This document shows, in pieces, positions 1 to 9,844 of a stretch of 34,927 nt of DNA. The position numbers and the translations under genes were made by a program. The notes beneath the pieces were generated by a model. It was not told where the DNA came from, ran no database searches, and saw nothing but the letters and a program-made list of their open reading frames with translations. This DNA comes from Geofilum rubicundum JCM 15548 (GTDB taxonomy: Bacteria > Bacteroidota > Bacteroidia > Bacteroidales > Marinilabiliaceae): the NCBI RefSeq assembly GCF_000974365.1, contig NZ_BAZW01000043.1, positions 1 through 34,927 of the forward strand, read 5' to 3'. Within the stretch, counting starts at the first letter, position 1. The number at the start of each line of letters is the position of its first letter.

Positions 1-22
1 GACATTAATTGACAATTAATCT

Positions 23-30
23 TAAATTTG
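23..30 (+). promoter_or_regulatory. Possible -7 promoter box for the S41 protease gene
   Basis: The octamer TAAATTTG fits the Bacteroidota sigma-A -7 consensus TAnnTTTG and lies about 90 bases upstream of the ATG at 118. No well-spaced -33 element is visible: a TTG at 9-11 is too close. The call is based on the motif only. Confidence 0.3.
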
Positions 31-117
31 TATTTCCCTCAGATGGACCCAAGCGTAAATGGAACAATATTTGACCAACACTAAAATGCTTCGTTAAAGA
101 CATAAAAATTAAATCAA

Positions 118-1825
118 ATGGCAAAAAGAAGAGGATTAACACCTAAAGGATGGATGATTGCCATCCTGGTCAGTGTGATAGTTTCGGTAAGTTTTGTGGC
201 GGCGAATACCGACCGGCGTAATTTTGAAATCGTTAAAAACCTGGATATTTTTTACTCTTTGTTTCGCGAGTTGAACAGCTATTACGTCGATGAAACAGAC
301 CCGGAGAAATTGATAAAAACCGGCATTGATGCCATGTTGGAAACGCTGGATCCCTACACCACCTTCATTCCGGAGGAGGAAATGGCGGATTTCCGCTTTA
401 TGACCACAGGCGAATATGCCGGCATTGGAGCGCTGATTACCAAAAGAGGCGACTATGTGGTGATCTCTGAACCTACGAAGGGATGCCTGCCCAGGAATCG
501 GGCTTAAAGGCGGGTGACCGGATTTTGAAAATCGATGGTATTTCCATGGAAAAAGTGGAAACGCCCGATGTGAGTGAAAAACTAAAGGGTGCCGCCGGAA
601 CAGAAGTCAAGGTATTGGTTCAGCGTCCGGGTATCGATGAAGAGCTGGAAATTACCATTGAGCGACGCGTGATTCAAATCAATCCCGTGCCCTATTACGG
701 CATGATCAACGAAAATACCGGCCTCATCATTCTCAACAATTTTACCCAGAACGCTTCCCGGGAAGTTGAGAAAGCCTACAACGATTTAAAGCAGAATAAA
801 AACATGAGCACCTGGTGCTCGATTTGCGTGGAAATCCGGGCGGATTGATGGATGAGTCCGTTAAAATCGCCAATCTCTTTTTACCCCGTAGCAGCGAAGT
901 GGTCAGCACCCGTGGTAAAGTATCGCAATGGGACAAAACCTACCGTGCGCCGCGCGAACCCATTGATACCATCATGCCTTTGGCCGTGCTCATCAGTCGC
1001 GGTTCCGCTTCCGCCTCCGAAATTGTGGCCGGTGCGCTGCAGGACCATGACCGGGCCATTATTTTGGGTCAGCGCTCTTTTGGCAAAGGCCTGGTGCAAA
1101 CCACCCGCAGTCTGGCCTACAACTCCAGCCTCAAAGTGACCACAGCCAAATACTACATCCCCAGTGGGCGCTGTATTCAGGCGGTAGACTACGCCAAGCG
1201 CAACGATGACGGCAGTGTGGCCATGATTCCCGACTCCCTGATGAAGGAATTTCACACCAAAGGGGGCCGATTGGTGCTCGATGGTGGTGGCATATCACCG
1301 GATGTGACCATTGAACCCAACAAGTTTTCCAACATCACCATTGCCCTGATGATGCAACAAACCATATTCGACTTTGCCACGCAATTTGCGGCCAAAACGC
1401 CTTCTATTGCCTCACCGGAAAATTTTGAAATCAGCGATGAGTTATACAACGACTTCGTGGCCTATGTGGATCAACTTGAAGATTTTAAATATGATTCAGA
1501 ATCCAATGACTTGTTTCAGAAACTCAAAGAGGCGGCCGAAAAAGAAGCCTATTACGAGTTGGGAGAAGAATCTTTCTCGGAATTAGAGGAAGTATTAAAA
1601 CCCAATGTTAGCCGTTCCCTGACCCTTGCCAAAGACGAAGTCAGCGAATTACTGGCCATGGAATTGGTTCGACGCTACTATTACCAGCGGGGCGCCATTC
1701 TTTACAACCTGCGCTTTGATGAGGAAATTGACACCGCGGTGGAGACCTTGGGTAATGAAGCCGAATATTACGGCATGCTAAACGGAACGGTTTTGACCCA
1801 TGCCGGCGACAGAAGATATAATTAA
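118..1825 (+). CDS. S41 family C-terminal processing peptidase (frameshifted twice in this sequence)
   Basis: This is a periplasmic serine protease of the Tsp/CtpA type, which trims or degrades envelope proteins from their C termini. The N-terminus has one membrane anchor (about residues 12-29). A PDZ-like region follows at about 90-180 (GLKAGDRILKIDG). The S41 core holds LDLRGNPGG, the catalytic serine in RGSASASEIVAGAL, and the catalytic lysine in GQRSFGKGLVQT. A C-terminal alpha-helical extension follows. Two one-base losses break the frame. Near 474, EP-Y-EGMPAQ reads through if CCTAC is restored to CCTTAC. Near 811, STLVLDLRGNPGG reads through if CACCTGG is restored to CACCCTGG. With both restored the product is about 569 residues, normal for Bacteroidota S41 proteases. 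All catalytic residues lie downstream of both breaks, so the gene is either non-functional as written or the sequence has errors. It appears monocistronic and ends before a strong terminator. Confidence 0.9.
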
Positions 1826-1894
1826 AGGAGCAGAAACGGTTCATACCATTTATTTACACCTTCCAACAGCTTCCTTTTCAGAGGATGGACAGAG

Positions 1895-1948
1895 GAATGA
1901 CAGCATAAAAAAGGCAGGATGCATCCTGCCTTTTTTATGCTGTCATTC
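1895..1948. terminator. Bidirectional intrinsic terminator (54-bp perfect palindrome)
   Basis: Two 27-base arms are exact reverse complements with no spacer, centred between 1921 and 1922. The GC-rich core GGCAGGATGCATCCTGCC is flanked by AAAAAA on the left and TTTTTT on the right. Either strand therefore gives a hairpin followed by a U-tract. It sits between the convergent S41 protease gene (ends 1825) and the leftward envelope operon (ends 2074), as expected for a shared terminator. Confidence 0.9.
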
Positions 1949-2073
1949 TTACATGTAATACTTCCTCCAAGCCCTCCATCAACCATCTCTATAAGAAGCA
2001 AAACAGCTTAAAACGGTAAGGAAGTCCGGAGTCATCCGGGTTTTACAAAGAACCAGATGGGGAGTTTCTCAGT

Positions 2074-2670
2074 TTAAAAAACCAGAATCAAACCGGTGGA
2101 AAATTTCAGGGTGGTATGGGTATAATCCCAGCCATAATTGATATTGGCATCCAGACTCCACATCACATTACCAAAATTGATCATTAATCCGGCCGTCGAG
2201 GATAAATAATCCAGACTTTCGTCGCTGAGTGCCGTACTGTAATCCTGTGACCCAACGCCCGTGCTCAGTCGTAAAGCATTGGAAATAATCATCCCACCTT
2301 CAATCTGATAAAAAGTATTGTAGCTGCTGCTTTCCAAATTGATGACATCGATATCCTGGATGGAAAGGATTTCATCCAGAGTATACTCATTGGTGTAACC
2401 AGCCGTTCCAAAAACACCTATGGAATTGCTGGCTCCGCCTCTGGGTGAGAGATAGCCCAAAAAAGCATTTAATTGAAAATTAATGCGCTTTCTTTCGAAC
2501 TCTTGATAACTGCCCGACTGCTGGCCCTGGAAATAATTAACCGAGGGTCCCAGATGTAAAACGATGCCACTTTTTGCCGGCGTCGGAGCAGGTTCCTGAT
2601 TTTGGGCAAAAACAAAAGCCCCCGTCATCAAAAACCATCCGACCAGCATTATTTTTTTATTTGTTTTCAT
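2074..2670 (-). CDS. Uncharacterised outer-membrane beta-barrel-type protein
   Basis: I do not recognise a named family. The 198-residue product starts with a signal peptide (cleavage probably after FVFAQ, about residue 22). The rest is rich in alternating polar and hydrophobic segments with many Gly, Ser, Tyr and Asn residues. It ends in an aromatic/hydrophobic strand (KFSTGLILVF), as outer-membrane barrels do, so a small 8-10 strand barrel is likely. Its ATG overlaps the upstream stop codon by one base (TAATG at 2670), which implies translational coupling with the larger barrel-type gene upstream. It is the last gene of a three-gene leftward operon whose transcripts would end at the palindrome near 1895-1948. 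Confidence 0.7.
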   Translation of the reverse strand: MKTNKKIMLVGWFLMTGAFVFAQNQEPAPTPAKSGIVLHLGPSVNYFQGQQSGSYQEFERKRINFQLNAFLGYLSPRGGASNSIGVFGTAGYTNEYTLDEILSIQDIDVINLESSSYNTFYQIEGGMIISNALRLSTGVGSQDYSTALSDESLDYLSSTAGLMINFGNVMWSLDANINYGWDYTHTTLKFSTGLILVF

Positions 2671-3563
2671 TATTTGCCTATTTTAAAAACACCACCTACC
2701 TGCATTAAAGAGAGCCCTGTGCCCACCTCAATAAAAGCACTGAAGGCCTCTGTTATCCGCACATCCACACCGCCCCGTATGGGTACGCCAAATTGACCGC
2801 TGCGAGAGCCTCCCCGAACCAGAATGGAACGTTCATCATCCGTAAAGGTAACTGAGCCTTCTGTTCTAACGCTGGAATTGGTAAACGAAACGCCCGTTAA
2901 GAAATAGGGTCTGATCAGTTCCATATCAATTCCGTATTTTCCAACAACGGCTATTGAAAACAAGGACTCATGGATGCTTCGGTCCGTCATCAACTGATCA
3001 TATTCACTGAAACTCTTATCGGCATACTCAAAGCCGGCGAACCCCATGGCCAGTCCTAAATCCATGTTTGGACCGACCGGGAACAAATATGAAAAGTGCA
3101 CGGAAGGAAAGGTAAATTCACTTTGGTATTCATCCACCTCTTTGACCCGTGAAAAGTTTCTGATAAACCCGAATCCCAATCGTATTTCACCCTTCCGTAC
3201 CGCCGCATACCATGTTCCGTCGACCGAATCCCTCAAAATCCCTGTATCATCGATATAGTTACCCTTCCGAAGTCCAAGGGGTCCACTGGCTGGCGCTTCC
3301 ATATACTCGGTCAACTGATTGCGGTAGCTGATGGCATAGATGTCACTTTTTAGGAGTTCATAAATGGGTCCATCCGGAATGTCGGTTCGCTTGTAGCGAA
3401 CCAGATGCTGACCCACCTCCACCACTTTGCCGTAAATGATTTCTCCATTATTCAATACCATCACGTCAAAAGCGGCAGCTGGTACGGCGCTGGACTGGCT
3501 ATAAGTAACCGGCGTGGATCCGACCAACAGGACCATAAATATCAACAAGTAAATTTTTTGCAT
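2670..3563 (-). CDS. Uncharacterised outer-membrane protein with an N-terminal 'LNNGEIIYGKV' module
   Basis: The product is 297 residues. I chose the ATG at 3563 (MQKIYLLIFMVLLVGS) rather than the in-frame ATG at 3605, because it puts the signal peptide at the N-terminus and leaves 13 bases after the upstream stop. After the signal peptide comes a module of about 60 residues (VMVLNNGEIIYGKVVEVGQ ... PIYELLKSDIYAISY). This resembles a segment repeatedly found at the N-terminus of Bacteroidota outer-membrane proteins. The remainder looks like beta-barrel strands and ends near ALMQVGGVFKIGK-type sequence. The function is unknown. It is the middle gene of the operon and is coupled to the next gene by TAATG. 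Confidence 0.7.
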   Translation of the reverse strand: MQKIYLLIFMVLLVGSTPVTYSQSSAVPAAAFDVMVLNNGEIIYGKVVEVGQHLVRYKRTDIPDGPIYELLKSDIYAISYRNQLTEYMEAPASGPLGLRKGNYIDDTGILRDSVDGTWYAAVRKGEIRLGFGFIRNFSRVKEVDEYQSEFTFPSVHFSYLFPVGPNMDLGLAMGFAGFEYADKSFSEYDQLMTDRSIHESLFSIAVVGKYGIDMELIRPYFLTGVSFTNSSVRTEGSVTFTDDERSILVRGGSRSGQFGVPIRGGVDVRITEAFSAFIEVGTGLSLMQVGGVFKIGK

Positions 3564-3576
3564 GGAATCAAAGTTA

Positions 3577-4152
3577 TTAGTATTCAATGTCTTTAAACTG
3601 CGCATTCATCAATTGTAGCTGACCTGTTTCAGCATCCTCAAAACAAAGGCTGGCGGCCAGCGTTCCGGCAATCAGCTCTTCCTCGGTATTCTGTCGATCA
3701 ATCTCAAAAAAGGCATCATCTGCCCCTTCCGGGCATAGTTCTGCCATTCTATAAACCTTTTCCGAACCAGACGATTCGGTCAATATCATCGACATCTGAT
3801 GCAAACCTCCTTTGCGCCGATGGTATTCCTTGGTGTAAACATGGCGCATATCCTGCTCATCCCCAATATCAAGCGTAACCGATAATTCAAAATCATCGCC
3901 CTGCGGGGAACTTCCTTCAAAGACCAGATAATACCTTCTGAACAGCACACTCACCGTCGTTTCATCGGTGAACTCCCTGACCACCGACTGTCCGGGATAA
4001 AAATTAAAACGGGTGCTTCGCCAGATCTCATCTTCCCCTTCCACCTGAAAGGTGAAAATGCCGGTGCGTTGGACACTGATGGTTTCAATGTCGGAACCAC
4101 AACCGGACAACACCATCACCAAAATAAAGGGCAGTGTAAAAAGTCTTTTCAT
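3577..4152 (-). CDS. Uncharacterised lipoprotein
   Basis: The product is 191 residues with a type II signal peptide: MKRLFTLPFILVMVLSGC, with lipobox LSGC and lipidated Cys18. The mature part is rich in beta-strand-like, charged sequence with no recognisable catalytic motif. It is the first gene of the leftward three-gene envelope operon; the next gene starts 13 bases after its stop. An export partner or surface accessory of the two barrel-type proteins is plausible, but that is inference from position. No homologous named family is recognised. Confidence 0.7.
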   Translation of the reverse strand: MKRLFTLPFILVMVLSGCGSDIETISVQRTGIFTFQVEGEDEIWRSTRFNFYPGQSVVREFTDETTVSVLFRRYYLVFEGSSPQGDDFELSVTLDIGDEQDMRHVYTKEYHRRKGGLHQMSMILTESSGSEKVYRMAELCPEGADDAFFEIDRQNTEEELIAGTLAASLCFEDAETGQLQLMNAQFKDIEY

Positions 4153-4415
4153 AGGTTTATCATTTGATTTTCAGTTGCCATATGGAACTCGCCGGGATAA
4201 TCATGCACCTTTGTGAGAAGATTTCTCTCATGGGCGTTTCATATCGTTTAATCTTTATCTACGGGCCTCTTTCCATTTTATCCTGCGAAACAGGCAGACC
4301 TGTTAATACAACACCTAAACAGGGGGAAACGTTGCATCGCTTTCCATAAAATCTTAATATAATCGATTATACCCACAAAGGCAAACAATTAAAATAAGCA
4401 GTCATTTTGATGATC

Positions 4416-4892
4416 TTACCACCACCACTCCTTAAAAAAATACCAGGTAAAAACACCGGAAACGATCAGCTTCAGAACCACCCCGGTCAGGAGTCCGATG
4501 AACGATCCTATGGCCGCTTTAAATGCCTTATGGGAATCGGCGTGACCAGTCAGTTCGCCCAGAAAGGCCCCTAAAAAGGGGCCAAGAATGATGCCTGCCG
4601 GACCAACAAACAAGCCCACCACCAAGCCAATGGAAGCCCCCCAAACACCCCCCCTGGTCCCGCCGAATTGTTTCGTACCCCAAATCGGCACCACATAATC
4701 GAGTAGCGTTACGACCACAGCAGCCGCCGCGGCAACCCATAAAAAACGGGCACTAAAATCGCCCCAGTGTGTCCAATGAAGCATCAGCAAAGCCAAAAAA
4801 CTCAACGGCGGTCCCGGCAAGACCGGGAGTACACAGCCCACTAAACCTGCCAGCAGTAAAACAATGCCCAATAATATCAATAAGCCATCCAT
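4416..4892 (-). CDS. DUF456 family small membrane protein
   Basis: The 158-residue protein is almost wholly hydrophobic, with about four to five membrane helices. The opening segment (LLAGLVGCVLPVLPGPPLSFLALL) and the later glycine-rich segment (GVWGASIGLVVGLFVGPAGIILGPFLGAFLGEL) are typical of DUF456, a family of unknown function common in Bacteroidota and Actinobacteria. It lies 33 bases downstream of the EamA transporter gene on the same strand, so co-transcription is possible. The 263-base gap before the lipoprotein operon (4153-4415) contains nothing convincing. Confidence 0.85.
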   Translation of the reverse strand: MDGLLILLGIVLLLAGLVGCVLPVLPGPPLSFLALLMLHWTHWGDFSARFLWVAAAAAVVVTLLDYVVPIWGTKQFGGTRGGVWGASIGLVVGLFVGPAGIILGPFLGAFLGELTGHADSHKAFKAAIGSFIGLLTGVVLKLIVSGVFTWYFFKEWWW

Positions 4893-4925
4893 TGTCTAAA
4901 TATTTATTGTTTTGAAAATCTGATA

Positions 4926-5867
4926 TCATTTAGGGTCAGCCGCCTTAAAAAAGACGGTTAAGGCCACGCCGGATAAAACCAATAGTCCCCCAACAACATG
5001 GTAAGTAAAAAGGGTTTCTTCGAGAATGAAAACGCCAGCGGCAATAGCAATCAGCGGACTCAGATTATTAAATACGGCTATTTGTGAGGCTGGGACCTGT
5101 GTTAAAGCAAAGTTAGTAAGAAAGGCGGTCAACAGGGAGGACAATACGCCCAAATACAACACAGACCAGAGAAACTCCATATGAACCAGGGAATTAAAAA
5201 AAAGACCTAAAGTTTGGTTTTGCATATGCGATACGAGGCTGTAAGCATTGAAGACCAGGAACGCCAGTATCGTCATCCACAGGGTAATTTCCATGGCGGA
5301 GAAATGGGCACTGACGACCTTTCCCAAAACATAATACACCACCAATGAAAGTATCGACAACAGCAACAGTATGACCCCCTTTAAAGAAGTCTCTCCGGCG
5401 CCACCTCCGGCATAAAAAATGATGTACAATATCCCCGCAAGGGTCATGGATATGCCCAATTTCTGTAACCATGTGGTTTTCTCTTTAAGAAAAAATCCGG
5501 CTGCCAGCAAGGTAACAATGGGGGTGGTGGCAAAAATAATCCCTGCTTCAGAAGCAGAACTATGCTGCAAACCAAAGGTTTGTAAGGCAAAAAACAGCAA
5601 GGGATAGAATAGGGAAAGCAGAAGCATCCATTTGACTTTTCTCCAGTTAAAGGGTGGAAATTTAACCCTTCCAAAAATCCATAACGGCACTATGGCCACA
5701 GCTGCAGCAGAAAATCGATGTGCCAGTAAATCCATCGGATCAGCATACCTTAATCCAATCTTCACGAAAAGGAAAGATAAGCCAACAATAACAGTGAATA
5801 CAATAAGGCCCATATAGGCCTGATGTTGCTTGGTGAACTTTAGCATGTCAAATAGGTTCAATTCCAA
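4926..5867 (-). CDS. EamA/DMT family transporter
   Basis: This is a 313-residue inner-membrane protein with ten predicted hydrophobic segments in two halves. The EamA repeat signature appears in both: FVKIGLRYADPMDLLAHRFSAAA and later a repeat ending VPASQIAVFNNLSPLIAIAAGVFILEETL. Drug/metabolite transporter family members export or import small metabolites, and the substrate cannot be read from sequence. The start is either ATG 5867 or, 21 bases further in, ATG 5846 (MLKFTKQHQ); both are plausible. DUF456 follows 33 bases downstream. Confidence 0.9.
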   Translation of the reverse strand: MELNLFDMLKFTKQHQAYMGLIVFTVIVGLSFLFVKIGLRYADPMDLLAHRFSAAAVAIVPLWIFGRVKFPPFNWRKVKWMLLLSLFYPLLFFALQTFGLQHSSASEAGIIFATTPIVTLLAAGFFLKEKTTWLQKLGISMTLAGILYIIFYAGGGAGETSLKGVILLLLSILSLVVYYVLGKVVSAHFSAMEITLWMTILAFLVFNAYSLVSHMQNQTLGLFFNSLVHMEFLWSVLYLGVLSSLLTAFLTNFALTQVPASQIAVFNNLSPLIAIAAGVFILEETLFTYHVVGGLLVLSGVALTVFFKAADPK

Positions 5868-5961
5868 TGAAACAAGGCGAGCGGTCTCGAATTATTACAT
5901 AACGATCACCGGCACAAAAATTGTAGCGTAAAAAGGTGCTCAAAACACATCCCGAAAAATT

Positions 5962-6354
5962 ATGGCAACCATTCATTCAAAAACATCCCTAAGCCGGTCG
6001 GCCAAAATGAGAAGAGACGCCATTGCCTATTTTAACCGGGTAAAGGCTCAGGTTAAGGCAGAAGACGTGGATAAGATCAGGAAGGTCCTGCGCTACAAAA
6101 AGAAAGGCCCTTTGGCCAACATCTGGGGCAAGGTAAGCGACTTGTGGGCGGTGGCCAACGATAAGGACATCGCCTTTGCCCAAAAAGCAGGGCCCATTGC
6201 CGCCCTCCTGTATGTCGTCATGCCCATTGACCTGATTCCCGACGCCTTCCCCTTTGCGGGCCTCATCGACGATGCCGCCGTCGTCGGCTACGTCGTCTCC
6301 ACCCTGGCCGCTAAAATCAGCCCAGGCAAAAAACCGAAAGCCAATCCTAAATAG
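5962..6354 (+). CDS. YkvA/DUF1232 family protein
   Basis: The 130-residue product has a basic N-terminus, a helical region, and then the DUF1232 hallmark: a hydrophobic hairpin VVMPIDLIPDAFPFAGLIDDAAVV (residues about 88-112), which reads P-x-DLIPD...G..DD. The function of the family is not established; members are small membrane-associated proteins. The gene stands alone on the plus strand, divergent from the EamA gene and convergent with the gene ending at 6367, with only 12 bases between. Confidence 0.85.
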   Translation: MATIHSKTSLSRSAKMRRDAIAYFNRVKAQVKAEDVDKIRKVLRYKKKGPLANIWGKVSDLWAVANDKDIAFAQKAGPIAALLYVVMPIDLIPDAFPFAGLIDDAAVVGYVVSTLAAKISPGKKPKANPK

Positions 6355-6366
6355 GCAAATGACGCA

Positions 6367-6855
6367 TCATCCATCTAAATCTTCGGAAGGGTCCAACATC
6401 TGTAATCTAAAATTCCAACCTTCAAAGGATGAAAACAATTCAATAAATTCTTCTGCCGTAATTTTCTTACCATCCATTTCAAAATATCTTTGAAATTCTG
6501 AGCCGGGGACCTCTTGATCCCATAATATCCTCCCGGCGACTTTACCATCCTCACCTATCGCTAAACGACCATCCGGATTACTAATCAGGTAACGCTTGTT
6601 GATGCCCCTCTTTATTCTGGCCTTTAATTGCAATTCAGATTTTTCAATATCCGCATCGAAATCAGATATAATTTGAAACATCCGGCGCTCAAAGACCGGA
6701 TTGTCCTTTAATACCTCAATGGCCTCGGAAAGCCAGCCGCAAGGAATCGGAAAGGAAAAAATCTTGAAATGGTATTTCTTTCTCCACTTGTCCGAAATAA
6801 AAAAATCATATCCCTTCTCCAGCGTACTGTAAGTCATTGAATTAGCATCCTCCAT
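6367..6855 (-). CDS. Hypothetical protein, 162 aa, downstream of polA
   Basis: The reading frame is open back into polA, but the ATG at 6855 (MEDANSMTYSTLEKGYDFF) is the likely start. It lies 34 bases after the polA stop and is preceded by a purine-rich GGGAAAAT. The product is soluble, acidic and without signal or membrane segments. The C-terminal part (YFEMDGKKITAEEFIELFSSFEGWNFRLQMLDPSE) recalls a small domain of unknown function in scattered bacterial proteins, in which DGK..T.EEF is followed by a 'ytEGw.f.l.i.D' stretch. I cannot name the family with confidence. It could be co-transcribed with polA. Confidence 0.6.
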   Translation of the reverse strand: MEDANSMTYSTLEKGYDFFISDKWRKKYHFKIFSFPIPCGWLSEAIEVLKDNPVFERRMFQIISDFDADIEKSELQLKARIKRGINKRYLISNPDGRLAIGEDGKVAGRILWDQEVPGSEFQRYFEMDGKKITAEEFIELFSSFEGWNFRLQMLDPSEDLDG

Positions 6856-6889
6856 ATTTTCCCTTTTCTGTTTTAAAAAAACCAAGCCC

Positions 6890-9675
6890 TTAATGGGCCT
6901 CCAGCCAGTTGCGGCCTTCGCCCATATCCACCACCAGCGGCACCTTAAGCTGACAGGCGGACTCCATGGCTTCTTTGACCAGCTTTTTGACCGCCGGCAG
7001 CTCTTCCTTCGGCACGTCAAAGTTCAATTCATCATGTACCTGAAGAATCATCTGCGTTTGAAAGCCGCCTTGCTTTAATTGTCGCTGAATATCCACCATG
7101 GCTTTTTTAATGATGTCGGCTGCAGTTCCCTGAATGGGCGCATTGATGGCGTTGCGCTCGGCCATGCCGCGCACCACCGCGTTGCGCGAGTTGATATCGG
7201 GCAGGTAACGCTTGCGACCAAAGAGGGTCTGGACGGAACCTTCCTCCCGGGCCAGGCGGATGCATTCATCCATGTAACGCTTTACACCGGCAAAATTATC
7301 AAAATAGCCATCAATAATGGCCTTGGACTCGCTGCGTGGGATATTGAGTCGCTCTGAAAGACCAAAGGCGGAAATGCCGTAAATAATGCCGAAATTCGCG
7401 GTCTTGGCTTTTCGCCGCATTTCCGAAGTCACCTCCTCCAGTGCTACTTTAAAAATCTTGGCAGCCGTGGCGGAATGGATATCTTCTCCCCGGTTGAAGG
7501 CAGCACCATATCTTCGTCCTCACTCAAATGGGCCATCAGTCGCAATTCCACCTGAGAATAATCGGCACTGAGAAAGACATGCTGCGCGTCGGTCGACGTA
7601 AAAGCCTTCCTGATCTCCTTTCCCTCGTCATCACGTATGGGAATGTTTTGCAGGTTGGGATTACTGCTGCTTAACCGTCCGGTCACCACCTGTGCCTGGT
7701 TGTAGGAGGTGTGCAGACGACTGGTATTTTTATCTACCAGTTTAGGTAAAGCATCTACATAGGTGGACAACAATTTTTTAAGCCCGCGCTGCTCCAAAAT
7801 CCTGGGGACAATCGGATGCTTGTCCTTCAGCTTTTGTAAGGTTTCTTCATTGGTCGTGTACTGGCCCGATTTGGTTTTCCCCGCTTTGGCGTCAATTTTG
7901 AGTTCGTCGAACAATATTTCACCCACCTGGCGTGGACTGTTGACATTGAAAGTTTTACCCGCCATCTCAATGATCTCAGCTTCCAGTTTTTCCAGACGCT
8001 TTTCAAGACTTTGGCCCGAGCGCTTCAGCTCTTCCACATCGATGCGGACGCCGGTTGATTCAACTTCAATTAACACTTCTAACAACGGCATCTCAACCTC
8101 TGTAAAAAAAGAAGTTAACTTCTCAGATTTCAGCTCTTTTTCTAAATGAGCTTTGAGCTGAAAAGTGATATCGGCATCTTCTCCGGCATATTCTTTGACT
8201 TTTTCGAGTGGCACATCGCGCATGCTGCCCTGCTTCTTTCCTTTGGCGCCAATGAGTGCTTCGATGCTGACGGGCCGGTATTTCAAATAGACTTCCGACA
8301 GATAATCCATGTTATGCCGTAACCCGGGTTGCACCAAATGGTGCGCCACCATGGTATCAAAGAAGGGGCCTTGCAACTGCGTCCCGTATTGCCGCAGCAT
8401 CAGGGCATCAAATTTGAGGTTTTGACCAATCTTTAAAATCTGGGCGTCTTCAAAAATCGATTTTAGTTTGGCGAGTCGCTCAACCGCCTTGTCCTTATCG
8501 GCGGAAAGCGGCATATAGTAGGCTTCATGGGCCTTCCAGGAAAAAGCAATACCCACCAGTTCACTGTCGCGTACATCCAAGCCGGTGGTCTCCGTATCGA
8601 AGCAGAAGGAGGCTTGCATGGACAATTCAACAGCCAATGAATCCACTGCCATATCATTGTCTACCAAATAATAATCATGTTTTACTTCATCAATTGTATG
8701 AAGGGTTTCCTGAGGTAAATCCTGCGACTCGGCGGCAGGTCCTTCGGCATCACCGAACAATGATCCCTGGGCCGGTTGCGGGCGTTTGGCCTGGCCATCT
8801 CCGGAAATGCGCTCCCACATGGAGCGGAATTCCAGCTCATCCAAAATGGAACGTAACTTTTCCAGATTCGCTTCCTGGCGCGCAAAATCTTCGATAGAAA
8901 CCTCCAGGGGTACGGCGGTTTCAATGGTCACCAATTTACGCGCCAGTTCCACCTGTTCCCGATAGTTGAGCAGATTTTCCTTTTGCTTGCCCGAAAATTC
9001 CTCAATGTGTTCATACACCTGATCAATGGTCCCATATTTCTGGATGATGTCTTTTGAGCGTTTCTCACCGATTCCGGGGCATCCCAGAATATTATCGGCC
9101 GTATCACCCCAAAGTGCCAGCACATCAATCACATTGATGGGTTCCGGCACCTGGTATTTGGCCCGGACTTCTTCCGGTCCCAGAATCTCTACTTCATTGC
9201 CCCGTGACTTGGGCTTATACATTTTAACATCCTCACTGACAAGTTGTGCAAAGTCCTTATCGGGTGTAACCATGTAAGTCTCGTAACCTTTACCGGTGGC
9301 CATTTTGGCCAGAGTGCCTATGACGTCGTCGGCTTCAAAACCGGATACTTCCAACAAGGGGATATTAAGCGCCTCCAGAATCTGACGGATATAAGGTACA
9401 GCCTTCTTAATGTCTTCAGGGGTCGCCTCCCGGTTGGCTTTATATTCGGCATACATTTCATTGCGGAAGGTTGGTCCGGCAAAATCAATGACCACCGCCA
9501 AATGCGAGGGTTTTTGATTGTTAATGATGTCGAGCAGCGTATTGACAAAACCATAGGCCGCTGAAGTATTCAATCCCTTGGAGTTGATGCGCGGCGCGCG
9601 TATAAATGCATAATAGGCTCTGAATATCAAAGCATACGCATCCAACAAAAACAGTGTTTTCTTAGTATCTGACAT
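6890..9675 (-). CDS. polA: DNA polymerase I (one frameshift in this sequence)
   Basis: PolA fills gaps and removes RNA primers in replication and repair. The N-terminal third is the 5'-nuclease domain (LFLLDAYALIFRAYYAF at the start, then GFEADDVIGTLA). The 3'-5' exonuclease domain keeps its acidic motif (FDTETTGLDV) and YAGEDADIT, so proofreading is probably active. The polymerase domain has motif A (SADYSQVELRLMAHL), motif B (RRKAKTANFGIIYG) and motif C (LQVHDELNFDV). The frame breaks near 7504. Restoring one G (ATGGTGCTGCC to ATGGTGGCTGCC on the coding strand) gives EDMVAAFNRGEDIHSATAAK and joins the halves into 928 residues, the normal length. As written, the first part ends at 7444 and lacks motifs B and C. 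PolA is rarely dispensable, so a sequence error is likely. Confidence 0.95.
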
Positions 9676-9844
9676 GGGTCCAATTTTAAAATCATAAAAC
9701 TACGCAATAGTCGGCAAATAATCCCAATGATGCCGAAAATCATCCCAAAAGATGTAATTTTAGGCATTGCCACCAATGAAAGAACAGGCCACCCGCTTTT
9801 TTCAACGGTTCATCAGAAAACACCGGCCAAAAAAACAATCTGAA

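Noticed and set aside
881-1255. 124-residue minus-strand frame inside the S41 protease gene
   Set aside because: It is a mirror of a GC-rich coding region. The plus-strand S41 reading has catalytic motifs.
4164-4349. 61-residue plus-strand frame between the lipoprotein and DUF456 genes
   Set aside because: No domain, unusual composition, opposite to neighbours and no signal of coding bias. It is best treated as part of the 263-base gap.
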